Source of the DNA: Lichenicoccus sp965213775
GTDB taxonomy: Bacteria; Pseudomonadota; Alphaproteobacteria; Acetobacterales; Acetobacteraceae
Length of the DNA stretch: 64,000 nt
Reading direction: 5' to 3'
Assembly: GCA_965213775.1 (NCBI GenBank)
Contig: CBDCAC010000002.1
Coordinates: forward strand, 248,001 to 312,000
Part shown: positions 1 to 9,839 of the stretch, piece after piece
How positions within the stretch are numbered: position 1 is the stretch's first letter
How the letters are laid out: the number at the start of each line of letters is the position of its first letter
Notes under the pieces: generated by a model
The model's database searches: none
The model's input: only the letters and a program-made list of their open reading frames with translations
Told to the model about the DNA's origin: nothing
Made by a program: the position numbers and the translations under genes

Positions 1-176
1 CACCATACCAGCAGCAGCGTGCCGGCGGAGCTGGCGACGCCGGAGGCCCGGTTCAGGATCGACAGGACGGAGGTGATCTGCGGGCGGTAGACCTGCAGGT
101 GGGGGGACAGCGGACGGCGCACCAGGGTGCCGTCGCTCCGTTGCGCTACGAACAGCGCGTCGCGGACATCCTTCAT
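1..176 (-). CDS. sdhC: Succinate dehydrogenase cytochrome b556 subunit (5' part, cut by window edge)
   Basis: Reading leftward from the ATG at 176, the first 58 residues include RPLSPHLQVYRPQITSVLSI, the signature N-terminus of SdhC, followed by N-R-A-S-G-V and the start of the first transmembrane helix (AGTLLLVW). SdhC is one of the two membrane anchors of respiratory complex II. It helps bind heme b and ubiquinone. The rest of the gene, and probably sdhD, sdhA and sdhB, lie beyond the left edge. The gene follows the DUF4269 gene on the same strand after 93 bases, so a separate promoter is possible. Confidence 0.9.
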   Translation of the reverse strand, partial: MKDVRDALFVAQRSDGTLVRRPLSPHLQVYRPQITSVLSILNRASGVASSAGTLLLVW

Positions 177-269
177 GATCGTGCCGGCTACTCCCCTGGA
201 CGCGGTCCTGGAACGGCCGGGACTGCTCCCTAAGCTGTTGGTCCTACGCGGGCCTGCGGCAAGGGTCAA

Positions 270-827
270 TCAGGCGGAGCACCCTATTTTGCTGTGCAAC
301 AAATCGCGCCGGGATGCGCCGAGGGCCTGCGCCAGCGACGCGTCCGGCTGCCCGGCGAGGGCAGACATCGCGAGGTAGGGGTCGCCCTCCAGCCCCAGCA
401 CCGCGGCGAAGGCGGGCTCGGTCTTCAGGCCCTGCGCGCGATGATCCATGACACGGCGCCGGAACGCGGCACCGCCCAGCCGCAGCAGGCGTCGTTCGAC
501 GTCGAAGTGGCGCCAGCCATCCTGCTGATGGACCGGCCGCGTCGCGCCGAACAGCTCGAAGCGCCACCCGTCGGCTTCGAACGACGCGATGACCGGGCGG
601 GTGCGGTCGATCCATTGCCGGATCGAGAAGTGCCGCCGGTCCGCGTAGGCCCGCCAGAGAGCCGAGGTGAACGAGATCGGGTCGGGGGCATGGCACAGGA
701 CGTCGATGTCGCTCGCCGGCAGATCCAGGCCCAGCGGCGGCCTGCCCACGACGTGAGGATCGAACGACGCCAGGACCGCCAGCAGCCTCGCGTTCCGGAT
801 CGCCCGGCGATAGGACGGCCGTCGCAT
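270..827 (-). CDS. DUF4269 family protein (nucleotidyltransferase-like fold)
   Basis: The product has 185 residues. The segment GLDLPASDIDVLC (about 33-45) has the spaced acidic pair of nucleotidyltransferase-fold proteins, and ELFG (91-94) and PVHQQ (98-102) match what I recall of the DUF4269 family. Proteins of this family have no established reaction, and substrate and partner are unknown here. The gene starts 27 bases after the asd stop on the same strand, so it is probably cotranscribed with asd, but nothing ties it to lysine or threonine synthesis. Family assignment is by motif recognition, not by search. Confidence 0.7.
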   Translation of the reverse strand: MRRPSYRRAIRNARLLAVLASFDPHVVGRPPLGLDLPASDIDVLCHAPDPISFTSALWRAYADRRHFSIRQWIDRTRPVIASFEADGWRFELFGATRPVHQQDGWRHFDVERRLLRLGGAAFRRRVMDHRAQGLKTEPAFAAVLGLEGDPYLAMSALAGQPDASLAQALGASRRDLLHSKIGCSA

Positions 828-854
828 GGCGTCCGGCCCCGCGCCGGCGCCGCC

Positions 855-1913
855 TCAGGCCAGCCTGCGGTCCAGCAGGTCGAGCGCGATCATGGCCTCG
901 GCGATCTGCACCGCGTTCAGCGCCGCCCCCTTGCGCAGGTTGTCCGAGACGCACCAGAAGGCGAGGCCGTTCGGCACCGTCGGATCCACCCGCAGCCGGC
1001 TCACGTACGTCGCGTCCTCGCCGACGCATTCCAGCGGCGTCACGTAGCCGCCATCCTCGCGATGGTCGTGCAGCACCACGCCGGGTGCCGCGCGCAGCAC
1101 CGCGCGCGCCTGCTCGAGATCGACCGGCTCCTCGAACTCGACCACCACCGCCTCGGAATGGCCGATGAACACCGGCACCCGCACGCAGGTGGCGATCACG
1201 GCGATGTCCGGATCCAGGATCTTGCGGGTCTCGACCGACATCTTCCACTCCTCGCGGGTGGCGCCGTCCTCCATGAAGCTGTCGATGTGCGGGATCACGT
1301 TGAAGGCGATCTGCTTGGTGAACTGCTGCGGCGTGATCGGGTCGCCGACGAAGCTGCCCTTGGATTGGCCGAACAGCTCGTCCATGCCCTCCTTGCCGGT
1401 GCCGGCGACCGCCTGGTAGGTCGAGACCACCACCCGGCGGACGGTGAACAGGTCGTGCAGCGGCTTGAGCGCCATCACCAGCTGGATCGTCGAGCAGTTC
1501 GGGTTGGCGACGATGCGCCGCCTGCCGACCCGCTTCAGCGCCTCGAGATTGACCTCCGGCACCACCAGCGGCACGTCGGGATCCATGCGGAACTGGCTGG
1601 TGTTGTCGATCACCATGCAGCCCGCGGCCGCCGCGCGCGGCGCGTGCACGGCAGAGATCGCGGCACCCGGCGAGAACAGGCCGATATCCCAGCCGCGAAA
1701 GTCGAACGTCTCCAGGTTCTGCACCGTGAGCACGCGCTTGTCGCCGAACGAGATCTCCTGGCCGGTCGAGCGCGGCGAGGCGAGGGCGGCGATGTCGGAG
1801 ACCGGGAAGCCGCGCTCGGCGAGCGTGCGGATCAGCTCGCGTCCGACCGCGCCGGTGGCGCCGACCACGGCCACGCGATATTCCGTCCGAGGGTCCTGAA
1901 CCGTGGCGTCCAT
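855..1913 (-). CDS. asd: Aspartate-semialdehyde dehydrogenase
   Basis: This enzyme reduces aspartyl phosphate to aspartate semialdehyde with NADPH, the branch point to lysine/diaminopimelate, methionine and threonine. The product has 352 residues. The nucleotide-binding loop VVGATGAVG lies at about 16-24, the nucleophile is C140 in ANPNCST, and the active-site histidine is in FIGHSEAV. The start at MDATVQD puts the Rossmann glycine loop at the usual distance from the N-terminus; upstream in-frame codons give no family-like sequence. It is divergent from zwf across 110 bases. dapD and dapE, later steps of the same pathway, lie about 6 kb away. Confidence 0.96.
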   Translation of the reverse strand: MDATVQDPRTEYRVAVVGATGAVGRELIRTLAERGFPVSDIAALASPRSTGQEISFGDKRVLTVQNLETFDFRGWDIGLFSPGAAISAVHAPRAAAAGCMVIDNTSQFRMDPDVPLVVPEVNLEALKRVGRRRIVANPNCSTIQLVMALKPLHDLFTVRRVVVSTYQAVAGTGKEGMDELFGQSKGSFVGDPITPQQFTKQIAFNVIPHIDSFMEDGATREEWKMSVETRKILDPDIAVIATCVRVPVFIGHSEAVVVEFEEPVDLEQARAVLRAAPGVVLHDHREDGGYVTPLECVGEDATYVSRLRVDPTVPNGLAFWCVSDNLRKGAALNAVQIAEAMIALDLLDRRLA

Positions 1914-2023
1914 CTTGTCAGGGGTAGCAAGCCCGGCCCGGGCAGGGCAAGGCCGCTGCGGTCGCGGTCGCAACCGGGTGCGGCCCGGGCGTTGAGCGTG
2001 ATGCAGCAGAGAGGCCGAGAGGC

Positions 2024-3571
<1,548 letters not shown>

Positions 3572-3599
3572 ACCACATCGTGGGATTGTCGGATCCCTA

Positions 3600-3715
3600 T
3601 CGGCCGAGCGCTATCCACGATCATAGCGCGTATATAATTGACTTTGTCTCTTGATATGTGGTGGATGGTGTCAGATATCGTGTCATACCTGATCCGGGCG
3701 TGAAATCGGCTCAGC
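3600..3715 (+). promoter_or_regulatory. AT-rich island with a TATAAT hexamer, probable promoter region of the ssuC-like gene
   Basis: The 160-base gap between zwf and the ABC permease is markedly richer in A and T than its surroundings. It contains an exact -10 hexamer TATAAT at 3633-3638 and a TTGACT at 3638-3643, but no well-spaced -35/-10 pair. Short inverted words such as GATATC near 3675 could be operator material. Assignment as the promoter of the downstream transporter rests on position and composition only. Confidence 0.35.
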
Positions 3716-3731
3716 CCGCAGGGACCGCCGC

Positions 3732-4574
3732 ATGTCCGAGATGATCGCATCCAGCGACGACGCCTCCCGGCCGCGACGCGTCGAACCGGCGGCGACCGGC
3801 GCCCCCCCGCCGACCGTCGCACGCCGCGACCTGCGCCGGCTCGCCTCGCCGCTGCTGATCCTGGTGGCCTGGCAGGCGGCGTCGTCGTCGGGGCTGGTCT
3901 CCGCGCAGACACTGGCTTCGCCGTGGCGCATCGCGCTCACCGCCTGGTCGCTGCTTCAGGACGGCACCCTGGGCCGCAACCTGCTGGTCTCGCTGCTGCG
4001 CGCCGCCGGCGGGCTCGCCATCGCGATCGGCCTCGGGGTCACCCTGGCCCTGGTCGCCGGCCTGTCGCGGCTCGGCGAGGAGCTGGTGGACGCGCCGATG
4101 CAGATGGCGCGCACCCTGCCGGTGCTGGCGATGGTGCCGCTGTTCATCCTGTGGTTCGGCATCGGCGAGACGCCGAAGGTGGCGCTGGTCGCGATGGGGG
4201 CGACCTTCCCGATCTATCTCAACCTGTTCAAGGGCGTGCGCGGCGTCGATCCCAAGCTGCTGGAGATGGCGCGCACGCTGCGCCTGTCGCGGGCGCAGAC
4301 CATACGCCAGGTGATCCTGCCCGGTGCGCTGCCGGACTTCCTGCTCGGGCTGCGCTTCGCGGTCGGCATCTCCTGGCTGATGCTGGTGGTGGCCGAGCAG
4401 ATCAACGCCAGCAGCGGCATCGGCCACATGATGATGGACGCGGAGGATTTCCTGCGCACCGACATCATCCTGGTCGGGCTGTTCATCTATGCCGGCCTGG
4501 GCCTGGTCTCCGACCAGATCGTGCGCGGCATCGAGGCGCGCACCCTGGTCTGGCGCCCGTCCAACCTGCCTTGA
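3732..4574 (+). CDS. ABC transporter permease, SsuC/TauC family
   Basis: This is an inner-membrane permease of the nitrate/sulfonate/taurine type, 280 residues long. After a polar N-terminus of about 35 residues come several hydrophobic helices. The cytoplasmic coupling loop is recognisable as EMARTLRLSRAQTIRQVILPGALP, the EAA-type motif that docks on the ATPase. The ATPase gene starts 26 bases downstream, so the pair forms one transporter. No periplasmic binding protein is next to it, so the substrate (sulfonate, taurine, nitrate or thiamine precursor) cannot be called. I leave the gene symbol empty for that reason. Confidence 0.88.
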   Translation: MSEMIASSDDASRPRRVEPAATGAPPPTVARRDLRRLASPLLILVAWQAASSSGLVSAQTLASPWRIALTAWSLLQDGTLGRNLLVSLLRAAGGLAIAIGLGVTLALVAGLSRLGEELVDAPMQMARTLPVLAMVPLFILWFGIGETPKVALVAMGATFPIYLNLFKGVRGVDPKLLEMARTLRLSRAQTIRQVILPGALPDFLLGLRFAVGISWLMLVVAEQINASSGIGHMMMDAEDFLRTDIILVGLFIYAGLGLVSDQIVRGIEARTLVWRPSNLP

Positions 4575-4599
4575 TCGCCGAACCCACGGAGCGGCTGCG

Positions 4600-5310
4600 A
4601 TGAACATGGAGGTCCGGCCCGAGCCGGCGATCCGGATCGACGGGCTGACCCGGCGCTTCGCAGGGTCCGCGGTGCTCGACCGCCTCGATCTCGAGGTCGG
4701 GCGCGGCGAGTTCGTGGCGCTGCTGGGACGCAGCGGGTCCGGCAAGACCACCCTGCTGCGCATGCTGGCGGGGCTGGATGCGGTCACCGAGGGCCGCATC
4801 GCGGTCCCCGGCGACATGGCGGTGGTGTTCCAGGAATCCCGGCTGCTGCCCTGGAAGCGGGTCTGGCAGAACGTGGCGCTCGGCGTGGCCGGCGATGACG
4901 GGCGCGCCCGGGCGGAGGCGGCGCTGCGGGAGGTCGGGCTGGGGCAGCGCCTGGAGGCCTGGCCGCTCACCCTGTCGGGCGGCGAGGCGCAGCGGGCCGG
5001 GATCGCCCGGGCGCTGGTGCGCCGGCCGGAACTGCTGATGCTGGACGAGCCGTTCGCCTCGCTCGATGCGCTGACCCGGCTGCGCATGCAGGCGATGGTC
5101 GGCGAGCTCTGGCAGCTGCATCGCTGCGCGGTGCTGCTGGTCACGCACGACGTCGACGAGGCGCTGCTGCTGGCCGACCGCGCGCTGGTGCTGGAGCAGG
5201 GGCGGATCCGCACGCGGATCGACATCGACCTGCCGCGCCCGCGAAGCCACGGCGATCCGGCGTTCAACCGCCTGCGCACGGCGCTGCTGTCTGCACTGGG
5301 CATCGGCTAG
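4600..5310 (+). CDS. ABC transporter ATP-binding protein, SsuB/TauB family
   Basis: This ATPase energises the permease just upstream. In its 236 residues the Walker A loop is GRSGSGKTT, the Q-loop context is VVFQESRLLPW (typical of the SsuB/TauB group), the signature is LSGGEAQR, Walker B is LLMLDEPFASLD and the switch histidine is in VTHDVDEA. I chose the ATG at 4600 (MNMEVRPEP). An earlier in-frame start at 4489 lies inside the permease gene and adds sequence with no family likeness. Substrate is unknown because the binding protein is not encoded nearby. Confidence 0.9.
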   Translation: MNMEVRPEPAIRIDGLTRRFAGSAVLDRLDLEVGRGEFVALLGRSGSGKTTLLRMLAGLDAVTEGRIAVPGDMAVVFQESRLLPWKRVWQNVALGVAGDDGRARAEAALREVGLGQRLEAWPLTLSGGEAQRAGIARALVRRPELLMLDEPFASLDALTRLRMQAMVGELWQLHRCAVLLVTHDVDEALLLADRALVLEQGRIRTRIDIDLPRPRSHGDPAFNRLRTALLSALGIG

Positions 5311-5328
5311 CGCGGTCGCGCACGCGGC

Positions 5329-6141
5329 TCAGACGTCCTGCAGGATGCCGACCTGCCACTCCATGGCGGGTCCGGCGAGCGGCCAGCTCCCGTCCGCGCC
5401 GCATCGCAGCGCCTGATCCGGCGCGATGCGTCCGAGCTGGACCTGCACCGCCAGCGTCTCCGCCGCATCGCAGCCGGCCTTCCAGCACAGCGACAGCAGC
5501 ATCTTGCGATCGCGCAGCCCGATCGCGGCCTCCGCGACGTCGAGCGCCACCCCGGCACGGGTTGCGAGGATCGCGGTGGCGCTGCGATGCGACGCCGCCT
5601 GCAGCGCCGCCGCGAGGCTGGGCGGGGAGTCGACCGTCCGGCCGCCGGCCGCGACCGTCAGCTCGTCCTGCAGGCGCAGCCGGTCGACATGGTTCAGGGC
5701 CGCCATCCGCCCCAGCTCGGCCACCAGCATGCGGCGCGCCCAGGCGCTGCAGGCGGCACGCAGCGCCGCCGCTCCCGGCTTGGGCGCCTGCAGCGCGTCC
5801 AGGGTCCGCTCGCGCAGCTGCGGGTCGGGATGGGCGAGCAGCGTCCGGGTCAGCCGGGCGCGGTCGGCGACCGGCAGCGACAGCAGCATGCCGGGGTCGA
5901 TCACCCCCGCCAGGCGCGCCAGCAGCAGGTCCGGCTCCGGCACCCGCCGGGCGGCGACCTGCAGGGCCGCGGCAGCCGCCGGGGCGAGGCATCCCGCGGC
6001 CTGCTGCACCAGCGCGCGCCAGCCCTGCAGCACCAGCAGCCGGACATGCTCGGTCAGCGTCGCCGCCACGGCGGCGCGCCAGGCGGCGTCGGCGTCGGGA
6101 AGCAGCATGACGAGCCGCTCGCCGAGGGGATGGTCGGTCAT
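5329..6141 (-). CDS. Hypothetical helical protein, DUF2336-like
   Basis: The product has 270 residues and is very rich in Ala, Leu and Arg with no membrane segment, suggesting a stack of helices. Segments such as LLAHPDPQLRERTLDAL and ATAILATRAGVALDVAEAAI resemble HEAT-like or DUF2336 helical repeats; this is an impression, not a search result. Its ATG overlaps the stop of the PAS/GGDEF gene (ATGA), so the two are translationally coupled and may act together. A signalling or scaffold role is inference only. Confidence 0.5.
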   Translation of the reverse strand: MTDHPLGERLVMLLPDADAAWRAAVAATLTEHVRLLVLQGWRALVQQAAGCLAPAAAAALQVAARRVPEPDLLLARLAGVIDPGMLLSLPVADRARLTRTLLAHPDPQLRERTLDALQAPKPGAAALRAACSAWARRMLVAELGRMAALNHVDRLRLQDELTVAAGGRTVDSPPSLAAALQAASHRSATAILATRAGVALDVAEAAIGLRDRKMLLSLCWKAGCDAAETLAVQVQLGRIAPDQALRCGADGSWPLAGPAMEWQVGILQDV

Positions 6142-7658
6142 GGCGTGGGGTCCTCCGCCGAGACGAGCCAGCGGTCGCCGCCGGTCAGCTTGACCGCGCG
6201 CATCGCCGCCCAGGCGCGATGCAGCAGGCTGTCGATCCCCTCGAAGGAGCGGCTGCAGCGGATCGCGAGCCCGATCGAGACGCTCAGCCGGCTCTCCGGC
6301 GATCCGCCGCCCAGCCCCTGCCGGCGCAGCTGCTCCGCGCGCTCGGCGGCGGCGAACTGATCGGCACCGTCGAGCCACAGCGCGAACAGGTCGCCGCCGA
6401 GCCGGGCGATCAGGTCGGTCGGACGCACCAGGTCGCGCAGCACGTCGGTGACGTCGCGCAGCACGCTGTCCCCGGTCTCCAGTCCCGCCGACGCGTTGAC
6501 CGGACCCAGCCCGTCGAGCCCGACCACCATCAGCGCCGCCGGCAATCCCTCGCGATCCAGGCGCTCGATGCGTCGCGACAGCGCGGCGACGAAGCCCTGC
6601 CGGTTGGGCAGCCCGGTGAGGATGTCGGTGCGCGACAGCCGCGCGGTCTCGCGCTGGATCTGCTCGTGTTCCAGGATCGGCTGCATCGCCGGCAGCAGCG
6701 CGGATGCGAGTGCTGCCTCCTCCTCGCTCCAGCCGGCGTCGGCCGGTTCCTCGCGCCAGCCGGCGTCGGCCGGTTCCTCGATCCAGCCGGCATCGGCCGG
6801 TTCCGCGCTCCAGCCGGCGTCGGCCGGCCGCGCGTCTGCGTCCTCGGCGCGCCACAGCACCAGGATCGCGCGGTCGGTGAAATGGTTGGTGGTGCTGCAC
6901 GACAGCACCGACAGGCCGCACAGGCTGTGGCGCCGCGTGCGCTCGCCCAGCCATGTCGGCGGCTCCTCGCAGTCGGCGAGCAGGGCGTCGTTCAGCGCCT
7001 CGATCGCGGCCGGCCACGGCATCCCGGCCTTGGCCGCCACGCGCAGCGGCGCCTCGGGATCATGCAGCACCAGCAGCGCGCCGACGCTGCTGCCCGACGC
7101 CTCGGCGCCATGCGGATCGACCGCCAGGATCAGCTCGTCGAGCGCCACCGCGAGGCCGGCGAAGGGCAGGGCGACGCGGCGCATGCGACGGGCGATCAGG
7201 CGCGTCATCTCCCGGCGCAGCAGGCTCGAGGCCAGGCGCTGGTCGTGGCGGTCCTGCTCGGTCATGTCGATCCCGAGGCCGCGCACGGCGCCCGGCCGAC
7301 CCGGGATCGGCGCCACCGAGAGCAGCAGGCAGGCAGCACCGCCGTCGGCGTCGCGCAGCCAGACACGCCGGCGCCGCAGCGCCTGCGAGGCGCGGAACGG
7401 ATCGAACAGCGAGGCGGCGTCGCGCTCGCCCGCGCCGACCAGCAGCGCCTGCGCCGGGGTGCCGATCAGCCGTTCGGCCGGCCAGCCCAGCACGATCTCG
7501 GGTGCGAGCACGACGAAGCGGCCCTGCTCGTCGGTCTCGAAGGCGAGGTCGCTGCCGAGCGCGATCATCGCCCGCCAGCGCTCGCGGCTCTCCAGCAGCG
7601 CCGCGACCAGCGCGGACGCCGGCGCGTCGCCTTCCGGGTCTGGGATGGTGGCGGTCAT
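6138..7658 (-). CDS. PAS domain protein with degenerate GGDEF domain
   Basis: The product has 506 residues and no membrane segment. A PAS-like domain (about 20-135) is followed by a GAF-like middle region, a tandem repeat of four 9-residue units based on PADAGWxEE (near 275-310), and a C-terminal GGDEF domain (about 340-500). The active-site motif is GGDLF (421-425): the glutamate needed for cyclic di-GMP synthesis is replaced by leucine. The inhibitory-site motif RxxD is intact as RPTD (412-415), five residues before it. The likely role is therefore cyclic di-GMP sensing rather than synthesis. The next gene is coupled by an ATGA overlap. Confidence 0.8.
   Translation of the reverse strand: MTATIPDPEGDAPASALVAALLESRERWRAMIALGSDLAFETDEQGRFVVLAPEIVLGWPAERLIGTPAQALLVGAGERDAASLFDPFRASQALRRRRVWLRDADGGAACLLLSVAPIPGRPGAVRGLGIDMTEQDRHDQRLASSLLRREMTRLIARRMRRVALPFAGLAVALDELILAVDPHGAEASGSSVGALLVLHDPEAPLRVAAKAGMPWPAAIEALNDALLADCEEPPTWLGERTRRHSLCGLSVLSCSTTNHFTDRAILVLWRAEDADARPADAGWSAEPADAGWIEEPADAGWREEPADAGWSEEEAALASALLPAMQPILEHEQIQRETARLSRTDILTGLPNRQGFVAALSRRIERLDREGLPAALMVVGLDGLGPVNASAGLETGDSVLRDVTDVLRDLVRPTDLIARLGGDLFALWLDGADQFAAAERAEQLRRQGLGGGSPESRLSVSIGLAIRCSRSFEGIDSLLHRAWAAMRAVKLTGGDRWLVSAEDPTP
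6729..6827. repeat. In-frame 27-bp tandem repeat, four copies (last partial)
   Basis: Four units begin at 6729, 6756, 6783 and 6810, each 27 bases apart and nearly identical over the first 18 bases (ccagccggcgtcggccgg, one mismatch in the third). The period is a multiple of three, so copy number can change without breaking the reading frame. On the minus strand each unit encodes PADAGW plus three variable acidic or basic residues in the linker of the PAS/GGDEF protein. Confidence 0.95.
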
Positions 7659-7827
7659 GGGCGGACGGTCCGTGGCTGATCGCCCATCCTAGGGCGCGGA
7701 TGATGAACATCGCGTAAAGGCGCTGCATTGACAGGCACGAAGCGCTCCGAGCATGGTCCGCGCGATTTCTGAAGCGCCGCCGCTGCTCGCGCGCGGGGGC
7801 AGGATGCGGCGGACGGGCGGGAGCAGC

Positions 7828-8682
7828 ATGGAACAGCACAGTGCCGACGCCGCATCGCTGCAGCACCGCATCGAAGCCATCTGGCCGCGTCGCGAGACGC
7901 TGTCGTCGGCGACCCGCGGCGAGGATCGCGACGCCGTCGATGCCGCACTCGACGGGCTGGACGATGGCAGCCTGCGCGTGGCCGAACCGGGAGCCTCGGG
8001 CTGGATCGTCCATGAGTGGCTGAAGAAGGCGGTGCTGCTGTCGTTCCGCCTGAACGACAGCGTGCCGATGCCGGGCGCCGCAGGGGCGCCGGTGTTCGAC
8101 AAGGTGCCGATCAAGTTCGCCGGCTGGGACGCGCAGCGCTTCGCCGCGGCAGGCTTCCGCGCGGTGCCGGGAGCGGTGGTGCGGCGCTCCGCGTACGTCG
8201 CACCCGGGGTGGTGCTGATGCCCTGCTTCGTCAATGCCGGGGCGCGTATCGGGCAGGGCAGCATGATCGATAGCTGGGCCACCGTCGGCAGCTGCGCGCA
8301 GATCGGTCGCGACTGCCATATCAGCGGCGGGGTCGGCATCGGCGGCGTGCTGGAGCCGCTGCAGGCCGCACCCGTGATCATCGAGGATGGCTGCTTCATA
8401 GGCGCCCGCTCCGAGGTGGCCGAGGGCGTGGTGGTCGAGCGCGGCAGCGTGCTGGCGATGGGCGTGTTCCTCGGCGCCTCCACCAAGATCGTCGACCGCG
8501 CCACCGGCGAGCTGTTCGTCGGTAGGGTGCCTGCCCACTCGGTGGTGGTGCCCGGCTACCTGCCGCCCGCCGGGGGATCCTCGAACCTGGCGCTGCCCGG
8601 GCTGGCCTGTGCGGTGATCGTCAAGCGGGTCGACGAGCGCACCCGTGCCAAGACCGCCGTGAACGACCTGTTGCGCGATTGA
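7828..8682 (+). CDS. dapD: 2,3,4,5-tetrahydropyridine-2,6-dicarboxylate N-succinyltransferase
   Basis: DapD transfers succinyl from succinyl-CoA to tetrahydrodipicolinate in the succinylase branch of diaminopimelate and lysine synthesis. The product has 284 residues. An N-terminal helical part is followed by the left-handed beta-helix with hexapeptide repeats, for example FVNAGARIGQGSMIDSWATVGSCAQIG and the family sequence GGVGIGGVLEPLQAAPVIIEDGCFIGAR. The ATG at 7828 (MEQHSAD) fits the usual start; 25 extra upstream codons are open but unlike the family. Its stop overlaps the dapE start, so both are made together. A TTGACA at 7728-7733 may belong to its promoter, but no good -10 follows. Confidence 0.96.
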   Translation: MEQHSADAASLQHRIEAIWPRRETLSSATRGEDRDAVDAALDGLDDGSLRVAEPGASGWIVHEWLKKAVLLSFRLNDSVPMPGAAGAPVFDKVPIKFAGWDAQRFAAAGFRAVPGAVVRRSAYVAPGVVLMPCFVNAGARIGQGSMIDSWATVGSCAQIGRDCHISGGVGIGGVLEPLQAAPVIIEDGCFIGARSEVAEGVVVERGSVLAMGVFLGASTKIVDRATGELFVGRVPAHSVVVPGYLPPAGGSSNLALPGLACAVIVKRVDERTRAKTAVNDLLRD

Positions 8683-9839
8683 TCGCCTCCCCGCACCACG
8701 ATCCGCTGCCGCTCGCCCAGGCGCTGATCCGCGCGCGCTCGGTCACTCCGGCCGACGATGGCGCGCAGGCGGTGCTCGCCGACGCGCTCGTCGGGCTCGG
8801 CTTCGAGGTGCGGCATCTGCCCTTCGGCGACACCGAGCAGCCGACGCGCAACCTGTTCGCGCGCATCGGCAGCGCCGCCCCGCATATCTGCTTCGCCGGC
8901 CACACCGACGTGGTGCCGCCGGGCGACGCGGCCTGGAGTGTGCCGCCGTTCGCGGCCTCGCTGCGCGACGGCGTGCTCTACGGCCGTGGCGCCTGCGACA
9001 TGAAGGGCGCCATCGCCTGCTTCGTCGCGGCGGCGGCGGCGCATCTGGCGGCGCGGGCGGAGTCGGAGCCGGGTGGCGCCGGATCGATCAGCCTGCTGAT
9101 CACCGGCGACGAGGAGGGGCCGGCGACCGAAGGCACCGTCCGCGTGCTGGACTGGATGGCCTCGCACGGCCAGATCCCGGATTTCTGCCTGGTGGGCGAG
9201 CCCACCAACCCGGGCGCGCTGGGCGAGACGATCAAGGTCGGGCGTCGCGGCAGCCTGAACGCGCGCATCGTCGTCGAGGGCGTCCAGGGCCACGTCGCCT
9301 ATCCGCAGCGCGCCGACAACCCGGTGCACCGCCTGCTGGGGATGCTGTCGGCCCTGACCGGGACCGCCCTCGATGACGGCAGCGCCTGGTTCGAGCCTTC
9401 GAGCCTGCAGGTCACCAGCGTCGATGTCGGCAACCAGACGACCAACCTGATCCCCGCGCGCGCCGAGGCGCGCCTGAACATCCGCTTCAACGACCGCCAC
9501 AGCGGGGAGTCGGTCTCGCGCTGGCTGCGGCAGATCTGTGCGGCGCACGCGCCCGCGACGGTGCCGGAGCTGCGCCTCAGCGGCGAGGCGTTCCTCGCCG
9601 AGCCGGGGCCCTACGTGGCGGCGCTGCGCCGCGCGGTCACGGCGCGGACCGGCCTCACCCCCGGTCTCGATACCGGCGGCGGCACCTCGGACGCCCGTTT
9701 CATCGCCCGCCACTGTCCGGTCGCGGAGTTCGGCCTGGTCGGTGCGAGCATGCACAAGGCGGACGAACACGTGACGCTGTCCGATCTCCATCGCCTCGCC
9801 TCGATCTATCGTGCGTTCCTGGCCGGGGTGCCGGCATGA
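8679..9839 (+). CDS. dapE: Succinyl-diaminopimelate desuccinylase
   Basis: DapE hydrolyses N-succinyl-LL-diaminopimelate, two steps after DapD. It is an M20 family dinuclear zinc enzyme of 386 residues. Metal and catalytic residues are visible: H75 and D77 in FAGHTDVVP, the GRGACDMKG segment, the general base pair in TGDEEGP (near 142), and the dimerisation-domain motif GRRGSLNARI. Start codon is TTG at 8679, overlapping the dapD stop as TTGA; it gives the usual N-terminus (DPLPLAQALIRARSVTPAD). The stop overlaps the ATG of the next membrane protein. Confidence 0.95.
   Translation: MIASPHHDPLPLAQALIRARSVTPADDGAQAVLADALVGLGFEVRHLPFGDTEQPTRNLFARIGSAAPHICFAGHTDVVPPGDAAWSVPPFAASLRDGVLYGRGACDMKGAIACFVAAAAAHLAARAESEPGGAGSISLLITGDEEGPATEGTVRVLDWMASHGQIPDFCLVGEPTNPGALGETIKVGRRGSLNARIVVEGVQGHVAYPQRADNPVHRLLGMLSALTGTALDDGSAWFEPSSLQVTSVDVGNQTTNLIPARAEARLNIRFNDRHSGESVSRWLRQICAAHAPATVPELRLSGEAFLAEPGPYVAALRRAVTARTGLTPGLDTGGGTSDARFIARHCPVAEFGLVGASMHKADEHVTLSDLHRLASIYRAFLAGVPA

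Noticed and set aside
6729..6827. 27-base repeats as a possible CRISPR array
   Set aside because: Units are directly adjacent with no unique spacers and lie in frame within a coding gene; no cas genes occur nearby.
7728..7756. TTGACA as the -35 of a dapD promoter
   Set aside because: The -35 hexamer is exact but position 7751-7756 (GCATGG) is a poor -10, so I mention it only in the dapD entry.
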